This document shows, piece by piece, positions 1 through 4,826 of a stretch of DNA of 27,304 nt. The DNA is from a virus, in the IMG/VR virus record IMGVR_UViG_3300030012_002538, positions 1 through 27,304 of that record. One strand, given 5' to 3'. A program made the position numbers and the translations under genes. The notes beneath the pieces are model-generated. The model saw only the letters and a program-made list of their open reading frames with translations, was not told the DNA's origin and made no database searches. How positions within the stretch are numbered: the stretch's first letter is position 1; the number at the start of each line of letters is the position of its first letter.

Positions 1-287
1 TCCTCACTGTTATATGCTGTGCCTCTGACCGAAGTGATTCCAGGATTTATGAATGCTTTTACTTGTTCATCACCAACATTCCAAACTACAACATTCTGTC
101 CCGCAATTTGAGTGGTTCTATATTGGAAGATTTTAGGCATTTCGCTTATATGACATACAGGTACCCAAACTTTTGCAAATATTTCTTCTTGTTCACGTAG
201 ATATATGCTATGGTTATTGTAGCATTCGCTGCTAATATATTCTACCTTTGGCTTTTTTAACCATTGACTATGATTACGCGGCGGCAT
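1..287 (-). CDS. Rieske-type ring-hydroxylating oxygenase-like protein, N-terminal part (cut by window edge)
   Basis: An open frame runs from ATG at 287 off the left edge, about 95 codons. GGAGG at 294-298 lies 6 nt before this ATG, and the frame overlaps the end of aprB by 14 nt, so the two are translationally coupled. The translated part resembles the N-terminus of Rieske oxygenase large subunits: a run like REQEEIFAKVWVPVCH, then a beta-rich part with IAGQNVVVWN and VKAFINPG. In that family the next motif is C-x-H-R-G, which binds the [2Fe-2S] cluster. Here the aligned stretch reads ITSVRGTAYN, with no Cys or His. Either the cluster has been lost or the resemblance is only to the fold. The catalytic domain is outside the window. 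Family call moderate, function unknown. Confidence 0.6.
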   Translation of the reverse strand, partial: MPPRNHSQWLKKPKVEYISSECYNNHSIYLREQEEIFAKVWVPVCHISEMPKIFQYRTTQIAGQNVVVWNVGDEQVKAFINPGITSVRGTAYNSE

Positions 288-750
288 TCATATCCTCCCA
301 TTTTTTAAATTTATCTTTTGTGATACTTCTTAATTCACCTGCCTTCAGATAATCTGGTTCGTGTGCTAATTTTTGACTATCACGCATCGTGTCGTCTGGC
401 ATATCATATTCGGCAGGACCTTGAATACTATCCCACGGCGTTGTTCTGATAGGACTTTCAAAATGTTTTTCCCTACCATCTCTAAACTTTAAACGCCAGC
501 TAATCACGCCTTTTTCTGGTTCTCGTAATACTCTGACCTTATGACCCATTGGCGCAAAGTCTGAATATCCTCTATCATCAATCGCGTTTTGTGGACAAGC
601 CTTCACACAGCTATAACATTCCCAACAGAAATTAGGTTCAATGTTAACTGCTCGTCTTGTTACTGGATCTATATGCATAATGTCTGATGGACAGATATCG
701 ACGCAATGGCCACATCCATCACAAGCTGTCATATATACAAATGTCGGCAT
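274..750 (-). CDS. aprB: Adenylylsulfate (APS) reductase beta subunit, ferredoxin-like
   Basis: 158 aa, full length for AprB. In the known enzyme AprB passes electrons between AprA, which interconverts APS and sulfite plus AMP, and a membrane partner. Two 4Fe-4S motifs are intact: C10-x2-C13-x2-C16-x3-C20-P and C42-x2-C45-x2-C48-x3-C52-P. The family hallmarks CWECYSCVKACPQNAID, RGYSDFAPMG and IRTTPW are present, as is the long C-terminal tail that wraps around AprA. This separates it from a generic ferredoxin. The start is supported by AGGAGG 5 nt upstream. It sits directly behind the phage tmRNA and before a Rieske-like gene; aprA is not adjacent, although in bacteria aprB normally precedes aprA. 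Inference: a host-derived auxiliary metabolic gene whose product could pair with host AprA. Confidence 0.88.
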   Translation of the reverse strand: MPTFVYMTACDGCGHCVDICPSDIMHIDPVTRRAVNIEPNFCWECYSCVKACPQNAIDDRGYSDFAPMGHKVRVLREPEKGVISWRLKFRDGREKHFESPIRTTPWDSIQGPAEYDMPDDTMRDSQKLAHEPDYLKAGELRSITKDKFKKWEDMNAAA

Positions 751-769
751 TAATTCCTCCTGTTAAGTT

Positions 770-985
770 GCCGGATTCTGTTTCCAAGCTCCGGCGGGCT
801 CATCAGCATTATGCCGCTATGGCGTAACCTGTAGGTGCAACGTTATCGTTTGCATTTACTTTTCGAAGACTCAAACATCAGTCGATCCTATTTCGCCCCC
901 ATAAGCATCCACCGATGGTGGATATTGGTGGAGGCGTCGGGTACCGCCCCCGAGTCCTGTCTGCCCTCTAACATCTTCTATTCTA
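770..985 (-). ncRNA. ssrA: Circularly permuted (two-piece) tmRNA
   Basis: Read on the minus strand, the acceptor piece comes first and ends in CGCCTCCACCA at 936-926, with an encoded CCA. A 25-nt intervening segment (925-901) containing a TCCACC/GGTGGA hairpin follows, then the coding piece begins GGGGGCG at 900-894. GGGGGCG and CGCCUCC form a 7-bp acceptor stem with the G3-U pair that marks alanine identity. A T-type arm, TCGGG-GGCGGTA-CCCGA, precedes the 3' strand. GAGTC in the coding piece can pair with GACTC in the acceptor piece (helix P2). GGATCGAC follows the 5' strand, as in other tmRNAs. The tag frame is at 853-809. A GCCGGA/TCCGGC hairpin at 770-795 probably closes the coding piece. 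The outer ends are estimates. Permuted tmRNAs are known in alphaproteobacteria, some cyanobacteria and some betaproteobacteria. Confidence 0.9.
809..853 (-). other. tmRNA tag-peptide reading frame
   Basis: From the resume codon GCA at 853 the frame reads ANDNVAPTGYAIAA and then TAA at 811-809. ANDN at the start and a small hydrophobic end in AA are the features recognised by the trans-translation and Clp protease machinery. The ANDN start is typical of alphaproteobacterial tags. The last four residues are AIAA rather than the common ALAA. Confidence 0.88.
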
Positions 986-991
986 TTTATA
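984..991 (-). promoter_or_regulatory. T4-type late promoter for tmRNA-aprB
   Basis: A perfect TATAAATA lies at 991-984, just downstream of the sigma-70-type -10. By analogy with T4, where the start lies about 6 nt after the box, transcription would begin near 978, still before the tmRNA acceptor piece. The unit may therefore be expressed both early and late. Confidence 0.6.
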
Positions 992-996
992 ACATT

Positions 997-1025
997 ATTA
1001 TACCACATATTTTAGAGTAAGTAAA
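997..1025 (-). promoter_or_regulatory. Sigma-70-type early promoter for tmRNA-aprB
   Basis: The -35 TTTACT is at 1025-1020, the spacer is 17 bp, and the -10 TATAAT is at 1002-997. It belongs to the same promoter family as those before uvsX, gp43 and gp45. Transcription would start about 990 and run into the acceptor piece of the tmRNA. Confidence 0.75.
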
Positions 1026-1034
1026 CCCTGTTTT

Positions 1035-1042
1035 TATAAATA
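1035..1042 (+). promoter_or_regulatory. T4-type late promoter for the plus-strand island
   Basis: A perfect TATAAATA followed by G. The predicted start (+1 about 1048) coincides with an ATG at 1048. This is the only promoter seen for the plus-strand genes and suggests late expression. Confidence 0.65.
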
Positions 1043-1047
1043 GTTAC

Positions 1048-1218
1048 ATGAGGAGGCGATTCAAATTTATCCCAGCAGCTGGGTCAAAAGGCAAGTGGGC
1101 GCGAACCATATACAAATCTCCTGTACGTAAATTATCGGACGTAATCCGGTTACAAAGGGAGTACGATAATGATAGCCGAAACTCTGGCGGGGATAAGCCT
1201 GGTCAAAGCAAGCGTTGA
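1048..1218 (+). CDS. Small basic hypothetical protein (56 aa)
   Basis: An open frame of 56 codons starts at the ATG where the late promoter's transcript should begin. It encodes a very basic peptide: it starts MRRRFKF, carries GSKGKWAR and YKSPVRKLSD, and ends PGQSKR. It overlaps the next gene by 50 nt in another frame. There is no upstream ribosome site. AGGAGG lies inside codons 2 and 3, so translation would have to be leaderless unless a longer transcript exists. I do not recognise the family. The frame may simply be the leader of the next gene. Confidence 0.35.
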   Translation: MRRRFKFIPAAGSKGKWARTIYKSPVRKLSDVIRLQREYDNDSRNSGGDKPGQSKR

Positions 1219-1642
1219 CTTTATTAAATCTAATATCGATACTGCGAAAGATATTGGTGAAATAGCCAGTGCTGTCGATGGGCTTTTCCGTGGCGCAGAC
1301 GAAGTAGAGAAGAAAAGAAGTAGGAAGGCTGGGGTTGGAATTAAAGATCAATTCGGCATCCAGTCTGTCGCACAAGAAGTTATTGACGCAAGGCTTGCAC
1401 AGGAAGCCATGCAAGAAATGAAAAATATGATAAATATGAGGTTTGGTCCTGATACATGGCAGTCAATTGTTGATTTAAGAGCTAAACGTATCCAAGAAGA
1501 AAAAGAACGTATAGCAGAAGCGAAACGTGTGGCCAGGCAAAAACAAAAAGAAACTGAGGAAGCCATAAAACAAGTAGCAATGATCGGTGGTGTAATTGTT
1601 GTAGCCGTTGCGTTATTTGTTTTCTTAATTTCGATTCTATGA
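1169..1642 (+). CDS. Conserved phage protein with C-terminal membrane anchor
   Basis: 157 aa, preceded by GGGAG 7 nt before the ATG. The N-terminal half is helical and polar. Residues about 95-130 are rich in E, K, R and Q and likely form a charged helix or coiled coil. The last about 20 residues (IGGVIVVAVALFVFLISIL) form one strong transmembrane segment ending at the C-terminus, so the protein looks tail-anchored with its bulk in the cytoplasm. It resembles uncharacterised proteins of marine T4-like phages, judged from memory of such sequences. Expression is probably late, from the promoter at 1035. Function unknown. Confidence 0.7.
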   Translation: MIAETLAGISLVKASVDFIKSNIDTAKDIGEIASAVDGLFRGADEVEKKRSRKAGVGIKDQFGIQSVAQEVIDARLAQEAMQEMKNMINMRFGPDTWQSIVDLRAKRIQEEKERIAEAKRVARQKQKETEEAIKQVAMIGGVIVVAVALFVFLISIL

Positions 1643-1896
1643 TTGAGTACGTGACAATCACTGTATTACTCAGCCATGTAGGTGCTACACACTCGTGGCA
1701 AATATGTAACGGGTGTTTAGCAACGGTATGTGAATACAGAATGGATCCGGAGATCAACTATCAAAAAAGTTGGTATCCAACCAGAATGCACATTCCGTAT
1801 GGCGATACATGTCCACCTTCCATAACAGAAAAGCTGAACAAGAGATACTTTAAGAAAAAACCTGTACCATACAAATCATGGTATCATTACAACTAA
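1639..1896 (+). CDS. Hypothetical protein (85 aa)
   Basis: The start overlaps the stop of the preceding gene by 4 nt (ATGA), which implies translational coupling. The N-terminus is mildly hydrophobic. It contains a C-x2-C pair (CNGC) and a third Cys a few residues later, so it might bind metal, but no complete site is clear. The C-terminal half is basic and aromatic, ending YKSWYHYN. Its stop overlaps the stop of the convergent minus-strand gene, leaving no room for a dedicated terminator. Family not recognised. Confidence 0.55.
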   Translation: MIEYVTITVLLSHVGATHSWQICNGCLATVCEYRMDPEINYQKSWYPTRMHIPYGDTCPPSITEKLNKRYFKKKPVPYKSWYHYN

Positions 1897-2348
1897 TCTT
1901 GACCAGGCTCTTGACCTGGACATGGTTTATCAAAAGTACCTTGAATAACGTTGTCTGTTTGTTTATCTGCTTGAATATCTTTTAATACATGGTCAAGATT
2001 TATGTTAATATCAAGCAGTTCTTTTGAAGCGTTATCAAACTCTCTAAATACATTATCTATTGGCTCACTATCAGCAGACTGACGATCATGCATAGCTAAG
2101 GCAATGATACCGTAATGGATAACTTTCTTCAAATCATCTCTATTGTAACCTGCTTTCTTACCATAACGTTGACAGTACTTGATAACGTTACCTAAAGCAA
2201 AACCCATACCATGACCCATGTCTTCAATGATCTCGGTCGATTGGTATTGGTTTTGTGAATAGTGCGCGTTGTACGTACTATCAATATATTCTTGCATTTC
2301 ATCTAGAATTTCATCTTCGTTGAAAGCATATTCAATATCTCTATGCAT
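1893..2348 (-). CDS. DUF3310-type phage protein
   Basis: 151 aa. The start is ATG 2348, with GGAGG 7 nt upstream and TGATG overlap with the preceding gene. Residues about 30-95 match the DUF3310 pattern found in many phages: HY..NQYQSTEIIED, ALGNVIKYCQRYGKK, and DDLKKVIHYGIIAL. The domain has no established activity; some relatives are annotated loosely as nucleotide kinases. The C-terminal tail is polar and ends in a PGQEPGQD repeat. It is last in a run of four small overlapping genes behind the promoter at 2945-2973. Confidence 0.7.
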   Translation of the reverse strand: MHRDIEYAFNEDEILDEMQEYIDSTYNAHYSQNQYQSTEIIEDMGHGMGFALGNVIKYCQRYGKKAGYNRDDLKKVIHYGIIALAMHDRQSADSEPIDNVFREFDNASKELLDININLDHVLKDIQADKQTDNVIQGTFDKPCPGQEPGQD

Positions 2349-2536
2349 CAATGTACCTCCTTAAAAAACACGTCTAATTCTTTTTGTATAACGTCATAGT
2401 GCTCGATCGCGGCACGATGAACTTCGTTATCTTTCTTAGCAATCTTCCACGATAGAGCTACAAACTCATTACGTGGAATATTATAATTTTCAGTGGCTAT
2501 TGTTTCACCTACAACTATTTTATACTGCGCTGGCAT
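2348..2536 (-). CDS. Hypothetical protein (62 aa)
   Basis: The ATG at 2536 is chosen because GGAG lies 5 nt upstream; longer starts would run deep into the preceding gene. It overlaps the previous stop by 17 nt and its own stop overlaps the next start (TGATG). The product begins MPAQYKIVVG and ends in an acidic helical segment, with no recognisable motif. Function unknown. Confidence 0.5.
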   Translation of the reverse strand: MPAQYKIVVGETIATENYNIPRNEFVALSWKIAKKDNEVHRAAIEHYDVIQKELDVFFKEVH

Positions 2537-2735
2537 ATTCACTCCAAAACTCATCCCAAAGATCTTCAACAAATCCTAGTTGTTCCATTGCATCCATGTG
2601 TGCAATATCATTAAAGCAATTATCTTTTGTTAGTGCATTAAGAAGTTCAGAGATGTGTTCGCATCCACCGATTCTAAGACTAACTGAGTTGATAAACTGC
2701 TCTTCACAATCCATTACGTAACTTGACATACCCAT
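2520..2735 (-). CDS. Hypothetical acidic protein (71 aa)
   Basis: GTGAGG lies about 7 nt before the ATG at 2735. The protein is acidic, contains four scattered Cys and is probably helical (ISELLNALTKDN, DLWDEFWSEYA). No family recognised. It is second in the small-gene operon behind the promoter at 2945-2973. Confidence 0.5.
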   Translation of the reverse strand: MGMSSYVMDCEEQFINSVSLRIGGCEHISELLNALTKDNCFNDIAHMDAMEQLGFVEDLWDEFWSEYASAV

Positions 2736-2736
2736 A

Positions 2737-2913
2737 TTAAAACCTCACTGCGGCTAATGCTACGTCTCTAGTATCAATCTCGTAACCAAGTTGTTTAGCT
2801 ATAACATACTGAAGTGTATTAGGCGTATGGTACGCGTGATCGATAGCTTGAACATATTCAACGATTTCTTTCCAGATTGAAAGTGGAATGTTTCTGTATT
2901 CGAACTTTTGCAT
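2737..2913 (-). CDS. Small hypothetical protein (58 aa)
   Basis: The frame starts at ATG 2913 (MQKFEYRNIP...) and ends ...DVALAAVRF. GAGGAG is 7 nt upstream, and the promoter at 2945-2973 lies directly before it, so this is the promoter-proximal gene of the unit. Its stop lies at the start of the next gene. Its promoter and leader are nearly a copy of those of the gene at 12795-13127. Function unknown. Confidence 0.6.
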   Translation of the reverse strand: MQKFEYRNIPLSIWKEIVEYVQAIDHAYHTPNTLQYVIAKQLGYEIDTRDVALAAVRF

Positions 2914-2944
2914 AATATAACTCCTCTTTTCATTTTATAGATAT

Positions 2945-2973
2945 ATTATACACTAATTCTTTTGATTTGTAAA
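2945..2973 (-). promoter_or_regulatory. Sigma-70-type early promoter
   Basis: The -35 TTTACA is at 2973-2968, the spacer is 17 bp, and the -10 TATAAT is at 2950-2945. It is followed by a short A-rich leader carrying GAGGAG. It drives the small-gene operon down to 1893. Confidence 0.8.
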
Positions 2974-3020
2974 CAAAAAAGTGCACAGAAATATTCAATA
3001 AAAACAAAGACATCCTCATT

Positions 3021-3938
3021 TTATTCTAAAAAAATGTTAGGGTTTGGAGAATCTTCATTTCCAATATCATCATAGTCATAGTCAATTTTCATCTTAAACG
3101 ATTTTTGTCTGTATTCAGAAACGTTAATTAATCTTTGAAAGTAAGAGTGATTATCCGTTGGTGGTCTACTAGGCAAGTTATCGAACCAAACGTCTTCGTA
3201 CAGATTAACGATAAAGTATAACATGATGTAGTCACCAGGTTGAGACACGTATGGCATACGAATATCCATAATGTCTTTAAGATCTGATTCCTCGGCAAAG
3301 TCCATAAGCAAAACTTTATCACCCGGCACGTAATTAAAGTAATAATCTCTATAGTCGTCGCCATTTTGAAAATAAGCTACGTCTAAAAACGTGTTTGGTA
3401 AAAATTCTTCATTAAGAAGATCAAGATAAATTTCTCTTGATTCAAACATATCTTTTTGTTTATCAAACAGAGTTTGCTTACGACTGATATACTCACTATG
3501 GTGATACAACATAAAGTGAGATGGAACCTGTTTTGGTGCTTCAGTTTGCTTTACTAAACGCAAAAAGTCAACTACCATACTATTTTCAAAGATGTGGTCA
3601 CCAATGCATTCAGATACTACTAGATCAGCTTTAAGCTCTGGATAATCATTCATGAAGTCCTTAGCTGATCCGACGTAAACCGTGATGTTACTAAACTCAT
3701 TTCGTTCAATATTTGTAATAAGCATCTTGGCAGTTTCTGGATTTCTTTCGATAGCAAATACTCTTCCCGCTACTTGAGCTGCAGCCATTGCAAGAATACC
3801 GGTACCACTACCAAAATCAATAACGATGTCACCAGGCGATACAGCTTTATCAATAGCTTGAAGATAACTGTTCGTTCTATACTCGTCTTGAATCATAGTT
3901 TGATGTGGAACAAGTTCTCCGTATTTTCCTTTAAACAT
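3021..3938 (-). CDS. PRMT-like SAM-dependent methyltransferase
   Basis: 305 aa. Residues about 11-30 (PHQTMIQDEYR..SYLQAI) match the N-terminal helix that precedes the core of protein arginine methyltransferases. Motif I is VIDFGSGTGILAMAAA (about 39-54), followed by an acidic residue in FAIERN. The segment SECIGDHIFEN resembles the double-E loop that binds the substrate arginine. A later TDNHSYFQ aligns loosely with the THW loop. The C-terminal half looks like a beta-barrel, as in PRMTs. The alternative is a ribosomal-protein-type methyltransferase, also annotated in this superfamily. It overlaps thyX by 8 nt and is the last gene of the uvsX-led unit. The substrate is unknown. Confidence 0.6.
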   Translation of the reverse strand: MFKGKYGELVPHQTMIQDEYRTNSYLQAIDKAVSPGDIVIDFGSGTGILAMAAAQVAGRVFAIERNPETAKMLITNIERNEFSNITVYVGSAKDFMNDYPELKADLVVSECIGDHIFENSMVVDFLRLVKQTEAPKQVPSHFMLYHHSEYISRKQTLFDKQKDMFESREIYLDLLNEEFLPNTFLDVAYFQNGDDYRDYYFNYVPGDKVLLMDFAEESDLKDIMDIRMPYVSQPGDYIMLYFIVNLYEDVWFDNLPSRPPTDNHSYFQRLINVSEYRQKSFKMKIDYDYDDIGNEDSPNPNIFLE

Positions 3939-4593
3939 GCTTAAATTCTTTTATCATAGGGAAGATCGGTTCTAAAGCATCAGCGCACTGTCTGGCTAAC
4001 TCAATATGTTCTTTCTGTGTACCATGACCTGAACGTAGATCAATGTAGTGAATCCAAGATCGCATCGTACCGTTTACGTATAATCGAGATTCCATGATAC
4101 CTTCTGGTAATACCGCCCGTGCTTGTTCTTTGGCTATTCCAGCTTCAATAGCCCATTTATAAGCGTACTGAGCTTCTCTAATTACGTAATCTTGTAGAGT
4201 CTTCCATGTCGATTTTAATTTGTCGTCGTCTGTTTCAATTGAGTTTTGTCTATTCTTAGTATCTTGTAATCGAGCTTCTCTTATTACAAAATTAAGATCC
4301 TGAGTTGGATCAGCGTATCTTTGAGAAAACTCTTGAAAAGAAAATGATCTATGTCTTAATAGTTGTCTAGCGATATCACGAGTTGTAGTAACCTCTAAGC
4401 AAGCGCTAACCATTTCAAATGGCGACCAATGTTTTTCTCTAATGAGATATCGTAATAGTTTTTCCGAGGTTTCGGTGTTATCTTGGTTCGAGGGGTTCGA
4501 TACACGGGCTGTATACGCGATAAGTTCTTGGATATTGTTACCGACATAAAGTTCCTCCGGTGGTTTTGAATAACTGATAAGTCTTACACTCAT
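3931..4593 (-). CDS. thyX: Flavin-dependent thymidylate synthase
   Basis: 220 aa, full length. It makes dTMP from dUMP using methylene-tetrahydrofolate and FAD. The ThyX signature RHRxxSxxxxSxR is intact as RHRSFSFQEFSQR (about residues 79-91). Other family features are the HWSPFEM motif, LPEGIMESRLYVNGTMRSWIHY, and RSGHGTQKEHIELA. It overlaps the upstream MazG-like gene by ATGA. With a phage dCMP deaminase supplying dUMP, it completes a thymidylate route independent of host ThyA. The other thymidylate-synthase fold protein here (11778-12455) appears specific for dCMP, so the two are not redundant. Confidence 0.95.
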   Translation of the reverse strand: MSVRLISYSKPPEELYVGNNIQELIAYTARVSNPSNQDNTETSEKLLRYLIREKHWSPFEMVSACLEVTTTRDIARQLLRHRSFSFQEFSQRYADPTQDLNFVIREARLQDTKNRQNSIETDDDKLKSTWKTLQDYVIREAQYAYKWAIEAGIAKEQARAVLPEGIMESRLYVNGTMRSWIHYIDLRSGHGTQKEHIELARQCADALEPIFPMIKEFKHV

Positions 4594-4826
4594 GTTATGT
4601 TACTCCATTCGTAAAGTTTATTGTACTTATGATAGTAGCCATCTTCAATATCTTCATATGGAATATCTAAGTTTTTAGCGGTAAGTTCTACCATGCAAAG
4701 TATGTCACCAAGTTCTTCACACAGTTTATCTGTATCACCACCAAACCTGAGTATCTTACTGGCTTCTTTGATAACCTCACTACATTCTTCCATTAGTATC
4801 ACTAATGTTTCTTCTTTGTTCCTCAT
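4590..4826 (-). CDS. MazG-like nucleotide pyrophosphohydrolase
   Basis: 78 aa, a minimal all-alpha NTP-PPase domain. The metal-binding helices show EECSEVIKE (ExxE) and EELGDILC (ExxxD). Family members hydrolyse (d)NTPs to monophosphates plus pyrophosphate. Starts at ATGA overlap with gp41 and ends in ATGA overlap with thyX, so it is coupled to both. Possible roles are supplying dNMPs or clearing unwanted nucleotides. The substrate cannot be read from sequence. Confidence 0.8.
   Translation of the reverse strand: MRNKEETLVILMEECSEVIKEASKILRFGGDTDKLCEELGDILCMVELTAKNLDIPYEDIEDGYYHKYNKLYEWSNIT

Noticed and set aside
770-985. Reading the RNA as marine picocyanobacterial, implying a cyanophage
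   Set aside because: Those hosts also have two-piece tmRNAs, but the tag starts ANDN rather than ANKIV-type, and no photosynthesis genes are seen. The alternative is not fully excluded.
835-1020. 61-codon open frame on the plus strand
   Set aside because: It is antisense to the tmRNA, has no ribosome site, and its sequence is fully explained by tmRNA structure.
1903-1919. CCAGG/CCTGG inverted repeat at the convergent gene ends
   Set aside because: It is only 5 bp, has no T-run, and encodes the PGQEPGQD repeat of the DUF3310 protein; not a convincing terminator.
2924-3013. About 29-codon frame (MRMSLFLLN...) after the methyltransferase
   Set aside because: It spans the promoter at 2945-2973, has no convincing ribosome site and low-complexity composition.
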